From positions 1 through 34,131 of the forward strand of contig NZ_MABH01000141.1 of assembly GCF_001720585.1 (NCBI RefSeq): 34,131 nucleotides of DNA, in the 5' to 3' direction. Origin of the DNA: Cereibacter johrii. GTDB lineage: Bacteria; Pseudomonadota; Alphaproteobacteria; Rhodobacterales; Rhodobacteraceae. Under the pieces are notes generated by a model, which was given only the letters and a program-made list of their open reading frames with translations, was not told where the DNA came from and ran no database searches. The position numbers and the translations under genes are program-made. Every line of letters begins with the position of its first letter. Within the stretch, counting starts at the first letter, position 1. Shown here piece by piece: positions 6,389 through 14,474 of the stretch.

Positions 6389-7219
6389 ATGCGCGCGGCC
6401 CTCGTCCAGCTTACCGTGACCGACGACCCGGAGGAGAACCTCCCGGTAACGCTCGGCCATGTCCGGGCGGCGGCCGCGGCCGGGGCAGAAGTCGTGCTGA
6501 CGCCCGAATGCACCAACGCGCTCTCCTCGAGCCGCGAACATCAGCGTCGCATCCTCCGCCACGAGGAGGAGGATGCGACGCTGGCCGCGCTGCGCGAAGA
6601 GGCGGCGCGGGCGGGCATCTGGCTGCTCGCGGGCTCGCTCGGCCTGAGGACGCACGAGGCGGATGGCCGCTTTGCCAACCGCAGCTTCCTCATCGGCCCC
6701 GACGGCGCGGTGGCGGCGCGCTACGACAAGATCCACATGTTCGACGTGAACGTGTCCGAGACCGAGGTCTATCGCGAATCCGCGGCCTACCGGCCCGGCG
6801 CGGCGGCGGTTCTGGCGCAGGCCGGAGAGGCCGCCGTCGGCATGACCGTCTGCTACGATCTGCGCTTTCCCCATCTTTATCGGCGGCTCGCGCAGGCGGG
6901 GGCGCAGATCCTGACCGTTCCCGCCGCCTTCAACCATCTGACGGGCGCCGCCCATTGGGAGGTTCTCCTCCGCGCGCGGGCCATCGAGACCGGCTGCTTC
7001 GTGCTGGCCCCGGCCCAGACCGGCTTTCACGCCGAGGCGCATGGCAACGGTCGGCGCACGCACGGCCACAGCCTTGCGGTTGCGCCCTGGGGCGAGATCC
7101 TGGCCGATGCCGGAACCGAGCCGGGGGTGACGCTCGTCGATCTCGATCTGGCCGAGGTCGCGCGGGCGCGCCATCGTGTGCCCTCCTTGGGCCACGACCG
7201 TCCGTTCGACGGCCCCTGA
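6389..7219 (+). CDS. Carbon-nitrogen hydrolase (nitrilase superfamily, Nit1/Nit2-like)
   Basis: A 276-residue enzyme with the nitrilase-superfamily Glu-Lys-Cys triad: Glu40 in LTPEC, Lys114 in YDKIHMFD and Cys155 in TVCYDLRFP. The KIHMFDV and CYDLRFP wording matches the Nit1/Nit2 branch, whose members hydrolyse deaminated glutathione or omega-amides such as alpha-ketoglutaramate. The neighbouring grxC fits a glutathione-linked housekeeping role, but the exact substrate is inference. It begins 4 bp after grxC and its stop overlaps the start of the marR gene. A 16-bp perfect inverted repeat lies inside it at 6542-6583. Confidence 0.9.
   Translation: MRAALVQLTVTDDPEENLPVTLGHVRAAAAAGAEVVLTPECTNALSSSREHQRRILRHEEEDATLAALREEAARAGIWLLAGSLGLRTHEADGRFANRSFLIGPDGAVAARYDKIHMFDVNVSETEVYRESAAYRPGAAAVLAQAGEAAVGMTVCYDLRFPHLYRRLAQAGAQILTVPAAFNHLTGAAHWEVLLRARAIETGCFVLAPAQTGFHAEAHGNGRRTHGHSLAVAPWGEILADAGTEPGVTLVDLDLAEVARARHRVPSLGHDRPFDGP
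6542..6583. repeat. 16-bp perfect inverted repeat inside the hydrolase gene
   Basis: Arms 6542-6557 (cagcgtcgcatcctcc) and 6568-6583 are exact reverse complements separated by 10 bp. They encode part of an Arg/Glu-rich helix, QRRILRHEEEDATLA. A stem this long would be very stable in RNA or as a cruciform. Confidence 0.85.
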
Positions 7220-7662
7220 TGGCGGAGCGGACCGAGGAACTTGCGGTGGCGCTGTTCGGCGAGCTGTTCATGGCCGACCAGCTGGCCCGGAACCGGCTGT
7301 CGAAGGTGCTGCCGAAAGGGATGGAGCTGTCGCACTTCGGCGTGCTGAACCATCTCGCCCGCGCCGCCGAGGAGCGCACCCCGGCCCAGCTCGCGCGCGC
7401 CTTCCATGTCACGCGCGGCGCCATGACCAACACGCTGGCGAAGCTCGAATGGGCGGGACATGTCCATATCCGGCCCGACTGGGACGATGCGCGGCGCAAG
7501 TTCGTCTCGATCAGCCCCTCGGGCCGCAGCGCACGCGATGCGGCGGTGGCTGCCATTGCCCCGCTGATCGCCGAGGTCGTCCATTCGCTCGGCGCCGAGC
7601 GGGTGCGGGCGGTGCTGCCGGTCCTGCGCGAGATGCGGACCCGGTTCGAGGAAGAGGATTGA
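7219..7662 (+). CDS. MarR-family transcriptional regulator
   Basis: The 147-residue protein is all-helical with a winged helix-turn-helix in the middle: LSHFGVLNHLA, then TPAQLARAFHVTRGAMTNTL as the recognition region, then a wing around DWDDARRKFVSISPSG. That is the MarR layout, and such proteins act as dimers repressing or activating nearby genes. The start ATG overlaps the stop of the hydrolase gene (TGATG) and its own stop overlaps the epimerase start in the same way, so it is embedded in an operon. Ligand and targets are unknown. Confidence 0.88.
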   Translation: MAERTEELAVALFGELFMADQLARNRLSKVLPKGMELSHFGVLNHLARAAEERTPAQLARAFHVTRGAMTNTLAKLEWAGHVHIRPDWDDARRKFVSISPSGRSARDAAVAAIAPLIAEVVHSLGAERVRAVLPVLREMRTRFEEED

Positions 7663-8495
7663 TGGCGGCCCGCCTTCTCGTGCTGGGCTCCACCGGCCGG
7701 ATCGGTCGCTTCCTGCGCCGTGCCTGGGCCGAGCCTCCCGAGGGGCTGGTGCCGGTCTGGCACGGCCGCGACGCATCGGCCGATCTCGTGTGGGACATGC
7801 TCGCCGCGCCCTATCCGGGAGGGGCGGCCCGCCTCGTGCTGGTGCTGGCCGGGGTCACGGATCGCACCGCGCGGCTCGAGGATAATGTGGTGCTGGGGCT
7901 TGCGGGCTGCCGCGCCGCCGAGGCGGCGGGGGCGGCCCATGTCTTTCTTCTGTCCTCGGGCGCGATCTACGGCTCGGCACGATCCGAGGATCTGCGCGAG
8001 GAGGACGATCCGGCCCCCGACACGGCCTATGGCGCGGCGAAGCTGCGCATGGAGCAGGAGGCCCTCGACTGGTCACGGACCGCGCGGAGGGGCCTCACGA
8101 TCCTGAGGCTCGGCAATGTGGCGGGGGCTGACGCGCTCCTCGGGCCGAAGCGCCCGCCGGGGCAGGCCATCGTGCTCGACCCGGTGCCCGGCGGACGGGG
8201 CCCGGTGCGGACCTATATCGGACCGCAGAGCCTCGCCGCCGTGCTGGCCCGCCTCGCGCGTCTGGCCGATGCGGGGGTGGCGCTGCCCTCGATCCTCAAT
8301 CTCGGGGCGCCGCCGCCGGTGGACATGGCCGACCTTCTCGAGGCGGCCGGCCTCGACTGGCGCTGGGGGCCGCCGCGGCCGGGCGTCATTCCCCGCGTGG
8401 GGCTTGCGCTCGACCGGCTCGCGGCGCTCTGCCCGCTCCCGCCCGATGCAGGCGCGCCCGACCGGCTCGTGGACGAATGGCGGGCGCTCGCGTGA
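7662..8495 (+). CDS. NAD-dependent epimerase/dehydratase (extended SDR)
   Basis: A 277-residue extended short-chain dehydrogenase-like protein. The NAD(P)-binding glycine motif GSTGRIG is at residues 9-15, the catalytic serine region is FLLSSGAIYGS, and the YxxxK pair is Tyr123 and Lys127 in TAYGAAKLRM. These suggest activity on a nucleotide sugar. It overlaps the MarR gene by one base at the start and the sugar-transferase gene by 19 bp at the end, so it very likely supplies or modifies a sugar for polysaccharide synthesis. The specific substrate cannot be read from sequence. Confidence 0.85.
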   Translation: MAARLLVLGSTGRIGRFLRRAWAEPPEGLVPVWHGRDASADLVWDMLAAPYPGGAARLVLVLAGVTDRTARLEDNVVLGLAGCRAAEAAGAAHVFLLSSGAIYGSARSEDLREEDDPAPDTAYGAAKLRMEQEALDWSRTARRGLTILRLGNVAGADALLGPKRPPGQAIVLDPVPGGRGPVRTYIGPQSLAAVLARLARLADAGVALPSILNLGAPPPVDMADLLEAAGLDWRWGPPRPGVIPRVGLALDRLAALCPLPPDAGAPDRLVDEWRALA

Positions 8496-9133
8496 CGCCC
8501 GGCAAGCGCCTTCTCGACGTGACGGTCGCCCTGCTCCTGGCCCTTCTCCTTGCGCTCCCGTTCGGGATCCTGCTGCTCGTCCTCCTGATCGTGGAGGGGC
8601 GGCCGCTCTTCTATGTGGCCGAGCGGATGAAGGCGCCGGGCCAGCCGTTCGACCTCTGGAAGCTGCGCACGATGAAAGCTGCGGCGCAGAATGCGGGCGT
8701 CTCGGGCGGTGACAAGTCGGACCGGGTGACCCGCACCGGACGCATCCTGCGGCGGGCCCGGCTCGATGAGATCCCGCAACTCTGGAATGTGCTGCGTGGT
8801 GACATGAGCTTCGTCGGGCCCCGTCCGCCGCTGCGCCTCTATGTCGAGCGCCATCCGGAACTCTACGCGCGGGTGCTGCGGAATCGCCCTGGCATCACCG
8901 GACTGGCCAGCCTGCATTTCCATCGGCACGAGGAATGGATCCTGGCGCAATGCAAGACCGCCGCCGAGACGGACCGCGCCTACAGCCGTAGGTGCATACC
9001 CCGTAAGGCGTATCTGGACCTGCTGTATCAGGAAAACCGCTCGCTCTGTTTCGATCTGGCGCTGATGGCCCAAACCGTTGCGAGGGTTCTACTGTGGCGT
9101 AATAGGCAACCTTTTGCAAATCGTCGCAGTTGA
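8477..9133 (+). CDS. Polyprenyl-phosphate sugar-1-phosphate transferase (bacterial sugar transferase family)
   Basis: A 218-residue initiating glycosyl-1-phosphate transferase of the small monotopic type. A single hydrophobic segment near residues 14-36 is followed by the family motifs FDLWKLRTM, DEIPQLWNVLRGDMSFVGPR (with the catalytic Asp-Glu pair) and RPGITGLASL. It should load the first sugar phosphate onto undecaprenyl phosphate in the inner membrane, starting an exopolysaccharide or O-antigen unit. ATG 8477 overlaps the previous gene by 19 bp; a GTG at 8492, overlapping by 4 bp, is an alternative giving 213 residues. The sugar specificity is unknown. Confidence 0.92.
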   Translation: MAGARVTPGKRLLDVTVALLLALLLALPFGILLLVLLIVEGRPLFYVAERMKAPGQPFDLWKLRTMKAAAQNAGVSGGDKSDRVTRTGRILRRARLDEIPQLWNVLRGDMSFVGPRPPLRLYVERHPELYARVLRNRPGITGLASLHFHRHEEWILAQCKTAAETDRAYSRRCIPRKAYLDLLYQENRSLCFDLALMAQTVARVLLWRNRQPFANRRS

Positions 9134-9147
9134 TAGTGTCGCAATGC

Positions 9148-9176
9148 TTGAGGTGATTCTGGGCCTCGTCTAGGCT
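9148..9176 (+). promoter_or_regulatory. Weak candidate promoter before the capD-like gene
   Basis: TTGAGG (9148-9153) and TAGGCT (9171-9176) are 17 bp apart in the 150-bp gap after the sugar-transferase gene. This gap is less GC-rich than its surroundings. The match is modest. Confidence 0.3.
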
Positions 9177-9283
9177 CTCCCCATTCGAATTGCGGCGATT
9201 TCTTGGTTAGAGGACAGGTCGGACACGGGGCGCGACAATCGGTCGAAACAACAACCGGGGCGGCAAAAGGGCAGGAATTCCAA

Positions 9284-11170
9284 GTGAAGAAACTCCTTTT
9301 CGGTCTCGTTGACCGGCTGACCAGAGCTCAGAAGCGTGGGCTTCTCCTTCTGGCGGATGTGCTCGTGGCGCCGCTTGCGCTGCTGATCACCGGCAGCTTC
9401 ATCCGCGGTCCCGCAGGCGAGCACGAGTGGCTTCTCTTTCCCGGCGCCGCGCTGTTCGCCTTCGGCCTCTCGCTGCTTTTCGGGATGCCCCGGATCAAGC
9501 TCAACGCCTATGAGACCGTGGCCATCCTGAAGACCGGCGCCTTCGCCGCGGTTCTGACCCTGGTGCTTTCCATGCTCGCGTCGGTTGTGGGCACCGCGGT
9601 GCCCGCGGCGGCGACGATCCTCTTCGGGCTGCTCTTCTTCATCCTGTCGGTCGGCGCCCGGATGGTCATGCTGCATGCGCTGCTCTGGGTGCTGCAGATC
9701 GGCCAGAAGGGATGCCGCGTGCTGATCTATGGCGCGGGCAATACCGGAACGCAGCTCGCGGCGGCGCTCCGCTCGCGCGGGACGATTCGGCCCATCGCCT
9801 TCATCGACGACAATCCCGCGCTGCAGGCGATGGTGATCGCCGGTCTCCGCGTCTATCCGTCGGACCGGATCGAGCGGCTGGTGCGCGAGCGCGACGTGGC
9901 CCGCGTGCTTCTTGCCATGCCCTCGGAATCGCCGGCCAAGCTGGCACGGATCGCGCACCGGCTGCAGCTTGCCGGCGTCGACGTTCATACCGTGCCCTCC
10001 TTCGCGCAGCTCGTGGGCGAGGAGCAGCTGGTCGACAACCTCTCTCCCTTCACCTTCGGCCGCTTCCTCGGCCGCCAGCAGATCGAGGATGCGCTGCCGC
10101 AGGGAGCCGATGCCTATGTCGGCCGCACGGTGTTGGTCTCGGGCGCGGGCGGCTCGGTCGGATCCGAGCTCTGCCGCCAGCTGCTGCTGATCCGTCCCCG
10201 GCGCATCGTCCTCTTCGAGATCAGCGAGATCGCGCTCTACACCATCGACCGCGAGCTGCAGGGGATGGCCGAGGGCACCGGGGTCGAGATCGTGCCGGTC
10301 CTCGGATCCGTCACCGATTCGCGCCTGTCGCGGATGGTGATGCAGGATCACGGGGTCGAGGTCGTGTTCCATGCGGCCGCCTACAAGCATGTGCCCCTGG
10401 TCGAGCACAATCCGATCGCGGGTCTGGCCAACAATGTGCTGGGCACCCGGACGCTGGCGGATGCCGCGCACGAGGCTGGCGTGGCGCGCTTCATCCTGAT
10501 CTCCACGGACAAGGCGGTCCGCCCGACCAATGTCATGGGCGCCTCGAAGCGGCTGGCCGAGCTGGTGATTCAGGATCTCGCGAAACGGTCGAAGAACACG
10601 ATCTTCTCGATGGTGCGTTTCGGCAACGTTCTCGGCTCGTCGGGCTCGGTCATTCCGCTCTTCAAGGAGCAGATCGCCCGCGGCGGTCCGGTCACGCTGA
10701 CGCATGAGGATGTCACCCGTTTCTTCATGACCATCTCGGAAGCGGCACGGCTGGTGCTGCTGGCGGGCTCCTTCGCCGACCCGGGCGATTGCCGCGGCGG
10801 CGACGTGTTCGTGCTCGACATGGGCAAGCCCGTGCGCATCCGCGACCTTGCCGTGCAGATGATCGAGGCCGCCGGCAAGTCGGTGCGCGATGAGCGCAAC
10901 CCGTTCGGGGATATCGAGATTGTGGTCACGGGGCTGCGGCCCGGCGAGAAGCTGCACGAGGAGCTGCTGATCGGTGAGGGCCTGCTGACCACGCCGCACT
11001 CGAAGATCCTGCGCGCTCAGGAAGAGAGCCTGTCCGAGCTCGAGATGGCCACCGCGCTGCGGGCGCTGCGCAGCGCCATGGCCGCCGGAGATCCCCAGGC
11101 TGCCCGTCGAGTCATTCTCTCCTGGGTTGAGGGATATCGCCCTCCGGAAATCGTTGCCGCTGGGAGATAG
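9284..11170 (+). CDS. Membrane-bound nucleotide-sugar 4,6-dehydratase/epimerase (CapD/WbpM/PglF-like)
   Basis: The 628-residue protein has about four N-terminal membrane segments, a first Rossmann-like motif YGAGNTG near residue 150, and a C-terminal SDR domain with SGAGGSVGSE near 286. The active-site region STDKAVRPTNVMGASKR near 407 has Met where ordinary SDR enzymes have Tyr, as is typical of the WbpM/PglF/FlaA1 UDP-GlcNAc 4,6-dehydratases. HVPLVEHNP is also typical. It should convert a UDP-hexosamine to a 4-keto-6-deoxy sugar for a surface glycan. GTG 9284 was chosen because a plausible AGGA lies 8 bases upstream and the membrane part follows. A TTG at 9203 would add 27 unconserved-looking residues. 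Confidence 0.92.
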   Translation: MKKLLFGLVDRLTRAQKRGLLLLADVLVAPLALLITGSFIRGPAGEHEWLLFPGAALFAFGLSLLFGMPRIKLNAYETVAILKTGAFAAVLTLVLSMLASVVGTAVPAAATILFGLLFFILSVGARMVMLHALLWVLQIGQKGCRVLIYGAGNTGTQLAAALRSRGTIRPIAFIDDNPALQAMVIAGLRVYPSDRIERLVRERDVARVLLAMPSESPAKLARIAHRLQLAGVDVHTVPSFAQLVGEEQLVDNLSPFTFGRFLGRQQIEDALPQGADAYVGRTVLVSGAGGSVGSELCRQLLLIRPRRIVLFEISEIALYTIDRELQGMAEGTGVEIVPVLGSVTDSRLSRMVMQDHGVEVVFHAAAYKHVPLVEHNPIAGLANNVLGTRTLADAAHEAGVARFILISTDKAVRPTNVMGASKRLAELVIQDLAKRSKNTIFSMVRFGNVLGSSGSVIPLFKEQIARGGPVTLTHEDVTRFFMTISEAARLVLLAGSFADPGDCRGGDVFVLDMGKPVRIRDLAVQMIEAAGKSVRDERNPFGDIEIVVTGLRPGEKLHEELLIGEGLLTTPHSKILRAQEESLSELEMATALRALRSAMAAGDPQAARRVILSWVEGYRPPEIVAAGR

Positions 11171-11177
11171 CTGCCGA

Positions 11178-11192
11178 CATTCCTGTGGAATG
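11178..11192. promoter_or_regulatory. Perfect dyad upstream of yjbH
   Basis: CATTCC-TGT-GGAATG is a perfect 6-3-6 inverted repeat in the 75-bp gap between the capD-like gene and yjbH. It ends just before the candidate -35 box at 11196, so it could be an activator or repressor site. Confidence 0.35.
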
Positions 11193-11195
11193 GCA

Positions 11196-11223
11196 TTGTT
11201 CGAAAGGAGGCGGCTGTTAGAGT
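11196..11223 (+). promoter_or_regulatory. Candidate promoter for yjbH-yjbF
   Basis: TTGTTC (11196-11201) and TAGAGT (11218-11223) are 16 bp apart, ending 22 bp before the chosen yjbH start. Confidence 0.35.
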
Positions 11224-11245
11224 GCGCGGAACGAATGAGGTAACC

Positions 11246-13414
11246 ATGGCACTGCCCCCTTCCGCGCGCCGGCGCGGCCTGCTCGCTGGCGTCTCCTGCG
11301 CGGCACTGGTGATGACGGCCCCGGCCTTGTCGGAAACGCGTCCCAGCCTGAACCTGTACGGTGCGACCGGCCTGATCGACATGCCTTCGGGCGAGGCGCA
11401 GCCCGACGGCCTCTTCAACACCAGCATCACGAGCTTTGCGGGAATCACCCGCACGACGCTGACCTTCCAGATCACGCCACGCCTGTCGGCCAGCTTCCGC
11501 TATCAGGGCATCGGCGACTGGAACAAGACCATCCCCGAGGCGGACCGAGTTGGCGTCAACGCGTTCGACACCTATTACGACCGCAGCTTCGACCTGCGCT
11601 TCAGGGCCTTCGACGAGGGGCGCTACATGCCCGCCGTCACCATCGGCCTGCAGGATTTCGTGGGCACCGGCATCCAGAGCGCCGAATATGTGGCAGCCAC
11701 CAAGCATCTCACCCCGCGCCTGAAAGTCACCGCCGGCGTGGGCTGGGGTCGTCTTGGCAGCTACGGCAGCTTCGGCAGCGTGGGCACCCGCCCCGAGTTC
11801 GTCCCGCAAGAGAGCGAGGGCGGCGAGGTCAATGCGGACCAGTGGTTCCGCGGCGACATGGCGGGCTTCGCCGGCATCGAGTGGCAGCCGACAGACCGGC
11901 TGACCCTCAAGGCCGAATATTCCTCCGACGATTACGAGGAAGAGGCCGAGGATCGGCAGATCTTCGACCGGAAGAGCCCGTTCAACTTCGGCGCCGAATA
12001 CGAGGTCTCGCGGGGCGTGCAGCTCGGCGCCTACTACATGTATGGCAGCGAGATCGGGCTCGGCCTGCATTTCGTGCTCAATCCGCGCGAAAGGGCCACG
12101 ACGGGTCTCGTGGACCGCGCGCCGACCCCGATCCGTCCCCGCCCTGCGCGGGCGGCGGATCCGGACGCTTGGTCCTCGGAGTGGGTGACGCAGGCGGATG
12201 CGCCCGCCCTGCTGCGCAACAACATGCAGAAGCAGCTCGACAAGGATGGCGTGCTGATCGAGGCTTTCGGCACCGATGGCCGGACGGCGCAGATCCGCAT
12301 CCGCAACATCCGCTACGATGCCGAGGCGCAGGCGGTCGGGCGCACGGCGCGCGCGATGGCCTATTCGCTGCCCGCGTCGGTCGAGACCTTCGAGATCGTG
12401 CCCGTGGTCCGGGGTGTGCCGCTGTCGAAGGTGACGGTGCGCCGCTCGGATCTCGAGCGGCTGGAATTCGCTCCCAATGGGTCGGGCCGGCTGCGGCCGC
12501 AAGTCGGAGTGGCAGAGGCCGGCGCGCCGATCTCGGGGCTGGCCTTCGATCCCGACCGCTATCCCAGCTTCAACTGGTCCTTCGGCCCCTACCTGCGCAC
12601 CAGCCTCTTCGACCCCGAAGAGCCGGTGCGGGCGGATCTGGGGCTCCGGTTGCGCGGAGAGTATGAGCTGTCGCCCGGCATCTTCCTGTCGGGCGCGATC
12701 AGCCACAAGCTCATCGGCAACATCGGCGATCAGGACCGGTCGGAATCGAACCTCCCGCGGGTCCGGACCGACAACTACCTCTACAGCCGCGAGGGCGAAA
12801 CGACGATCGACAGCCTCACCGCCGCCTGGTATGCGCATCCCTCGCGCAACATCTACAGCCGGGTGACGGTCGGCTATCTCGAGCGGATGTATGGCGGCGC
12901 CTCGGCCGAGGTGCTGTGGAAGCCGGTCGACAGCCGGCTCGCCCTCGGGGCCGAGATCAACTATGCCAAGAAGCGCGAGTTCGATCAGGGCTTCGGCTTC
13001 CTCTCGGGTGACGAGGCCTATGACATCGTGACGGGCCACGCCTCGGTCTACTACGACTTCGGCAACCAGTTCCTCGGACAGATCGACGTGGGCCGCTATC
13101 TCGCCGGGGATTACGGTGCGACCCTGTCGCTCGACCGCGAGTTCGAGAATGGCTGGAAGGTCGGGGCCTTTGCGACCCTCACCGACGCCTCGTCCGAGGA
13201 ATTCGGGGAAGGATCGTTCGACAAGGGCATCCGGCTCGAGATCCCGCTGGCGTCCCTGCTCGGCCAGCCCACCCGGGAGACGGCGAAATACAGCATTCGT
13301 CCGGTCACGCGCGACGGCGGCGCGCGGCTCCGCGTCGAGGACCGGCTCTACGAGACCGTGCGCCCCTACCATGCGCAGGAGCTCGACGATCAATGGGGGA
13401 GATTCTGGAAGTGA
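11246..13414 (+). CDS. yjbH: YjbH-family outer-membrane exopolysaccharide protein
   Basis: The 722-residue protein has an N-terminal signal peptide (RRR, then a hydrophobic core ending in ALS|E near residue 30) and a mature part rich in alternating aromatic strands. The beginning, LNLYGATGLIDMPSGEAQPDG, with later repeats of the type FGAEYEVSRGVQLGAYYMYG and GAEINYAKKREFDQGFGF, fits the YjbH family, an outer-membrane beta-rich protein of the E. coli yjbEFGH (gfc-like) exopolysaccharide operon. Its exact role in secretion is not established. ATG 11246 was chosen for its GAGGT site at 5 bp spacing; a GTG at 11222 lacks one. Its stop overlaps the start of yjbF. Confidence 0.85.
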   Translation: MALPPSARRRGLLAGVSCAALVMTAPALSETRPSLNLYGATGLIDMPSGEAQPDGLFNTSITSFAGITRTTLTFQITPRLSASFRYQGIGDWNKTIPEADRVGVNAFDTYYDRSFDLRFRAFDEGRYMPAVTIGLQDFVGTGIQSAEYVAATKHLTPRLKVTAGVGWGRLGSYGSFGSVGTRPEFVPQESEGGEVNADQWFRGDMAGFAGIEWQPTDRLTLKAEYSSDDYEEEAEDRQIFDRKSPFNFGAEYEVSRGVQLGAYYMYGSEIGLGLHFVLNPRERATTGLVDRAPTPIRPRPARAADPDAWSSEWVTQADAPALLRNNMQKQLDKDGVLIEAFGTDGRTAQIRIRNIRYDAEAQAVGRTARAMAYSLPASVETFEIVPVVRGVPLSKVTVRRSDLERLEFAPNGSGRLRPQVGVAEAGAPISGLAFDPDRYPSFNWSFGPYLRTSLFDPEEPVRADLGLRLRGEYELSPGIFLSGAISHKLIGNIGDQDRSESNLPRVRTDNYLYSREGETTIDSLTAAWYAHPSRNIYSRVTVGYLERMYGGASAEVLWKPVDSRLALGAEINYAKKREFDQGFGFLSGDEAYDIVTGHASVYYDFGNQFLGQIDVGRYLAGDYGATLSLDREFENGWKVGAFATLTDASSEEFGEGSFDKGIRLEIPLASLLGQPTRETAKYSIRPVTRDGGARLRVEDRLYETVRPYHAQELDDQWGRFWK

Positions 13415-14076
13415 TGCGGCACGCGATCGGAGCCAGCCTTCTTGCCGCCTGCGCGTTGCTCGCTGCCTGCGGATCTCTGGAGGATACACAGGGAAAGGCG
13501 ACCTACATCAAGCAGGCGCTGTCCACGATCACCGAGCGGTCGAAAAAGCCTGCGACCGGGCCGCAGGACCTGACACGGGCCAAGCTGGCCCGCGTGACGT
13601 CGCCGCTTCTGGTGGTCGAGGTGGAAGGAACCAGCGCCTGGGCGCTGATGGTGCCCTTCCAGACCAACGGAGGGGTCGTCACCTGGTCCTCGACCGACGA
13701 CCGCACCGTCGCTCTGCGCGATGGTGTCCTGCTGGCCACGCGCGGTCTCGGCCCCGACCTCATGTCGGCGGAGGTGCCCTCTGCGGCGCGCATCGCCTCG
13801 GCGAGCGGGGTCTACCTGCGCGTGCATTACCAGATCGACGGGCTCGATCAGACGGTGAAACGCGAATTTCGTTGCACACTCGCAACGGATGGCCCGAAAA
13901 CCATCACTATCGTGGAACGAAACTATCCCACCCGACATGTGTTAGAGCATTGTGAGGGAGCTACGGGGCAGTTCACCAATGAATATTGGGTCGATAGTGC
14001 CGGCACGATACGGCAGAGTCGGCAGACTTTCGATCAGGGTCTCGGCAAGCTGAAGATCAGCCGGGCGATCGATTGA
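13414..14076 (+). CDS. yjbF: YjbF-family (GfcB-like) lipoprotein
   Basis: A 220-residue lipoprotein with lipobox LAAC (Cys19) followed by Gly-Ser, suggesting outer-membrane sorting. The mature part contains VEVEGTSAWALMVPFQTNGGVVTWSS-type segments and RDGVLLATRGLGPDLMS, characteristic of the YjbF/GfcB family that accompanies YjbH in exopolysaccharide loci. The chosen ATG overlaps the yjbH stop (TGATG); an ATG at 13393 would hide the lipoprotein signal. No YjbG homologue is present between or beside these genes. Co-translation with YjbH suggests the two act together in the outer membrane. The 3' end shows a run of less GC-rich codons. Confidence 0.83.
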   Translation: MRHAIGASLLAACALLAACGSLEDTQGKATYIKQALSTITERSKKPATGPQDLTRAKLARVTSPLLVVEVEGTSAWALMVPFQTNGGVVTWSSTDDRTVALRDGVLLATRGLGPDLMSAEVPSAARIASASGVYLRVHYQIDGLDQTVKREFRCTLATDGPKTITIVERNYPTRHVLEHCEGATGQFTNEYWVDSAGTIRQSRQTFDQGLGKLKISRAID

Positions 14077-14097
14077 CCTGAACCCAATGTTCATCCT

Positions 14098-14125
14098 TTG
14101 CTGGTAGTTGCCTCTATGGTATGAG
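14098..14125 (+). promoter_or_regulatory. Candidate promoter for the 78-residue protein gene
   Basis: TTGCTG (14098-14103) and TATGAG (14120-14125) are 16 bp apart in an AT-richer 87-bp gap. A second TAATACTTGGAG lies close to the start and resembles TAATATCTTGGGAG upstream of the related gene at 3011. Confidence 0.35.
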
Positions 14126-14163
14126 TTAAAAACCCAAGCGGCCATAATACTTGGAGAACGCAA

Positions 14164-14400
14164 ATGAAGAAACTGACTGCTCTCGTCGCGACCACTGCCC
14201 TGATGTCGTCTGCCATGACGGCCTTCGCGGGTGGCCCGGTCGTCGTCGTTGACGAACCCGAACCCGTTGCCGTTGTCGCTGCCGAGGAAACCGGCAGCAT
14301 GGGCGGCATGCTGCTGCCGGCGCTCGGCGCTGCGGCGATCATCGCCCTGATCGCGTCGGACGACAACGACGACTCGACCGACTCGACCCCGAACGACTGA
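14164..14400 (+). CDS. Small envelope protein, 78 residues, YjbE/GfcA-like in position
   Basis: The product has a signal peptide (MKKLTALVATTALMSSAMTAFAGG, probably cut after AFA), a Val/Pro/Glu linker, a GSMGGMLLPALGAAAIIALIA hydrophobic stretch and an acidic Asp/Ser/Thr tail. It sits directly downstream of yjbF, and its size and make-up recall E. coli YjbE/GfcA, the small first protein of the yjb/gfc operons; sequence identity with those is not claimed. It shares its start, AFAGG, EP, VVxAE and GG-hydrophobic pattern with the 58-residue protein at 3011. GGAGA lies ahead of ATG 14164. A separate promoter and a terminator imply strong independent expression. Function unknown. Confidence 0.8.
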   Translation: MKKLTALVATTALMSSAMTAFAGGPVVVVDEPEPVAVVAAEETGSMGGMLLPALGAAAIIALIASDDNDDSTDSTPND

Positions 14401-14427
14401 TTTCGGCTCGATGTGAAAGACCCAAGG

Positions 14428-14459
14428 AGGCCCGCGCAAGCCGCGGGCCTTCTTCATTC
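14428..14459 (+). terminator. Rho-independent terminator
   Basis: AGGCCCGCG and CGCGGGCCT pair perfectly around a 5-nt loop, followed by TCTTCATT. It is 27 bp after the stop of the 78-residue protein gene and only 16 bp before the next gene's start. Confidence 0.85.
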
Positions 14460-14474
14460 CGGAACAGGTGATCT

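Noticed and set aside
9170-13489. A 1439-codon open frame on the minus strand
   Set aside because: It lies antisense to the capD-like and yjbH genes, whose proteins have clear domains. The minus product is Arg/His/Gly-rich without any motif, as expected from high-GC codon bias.
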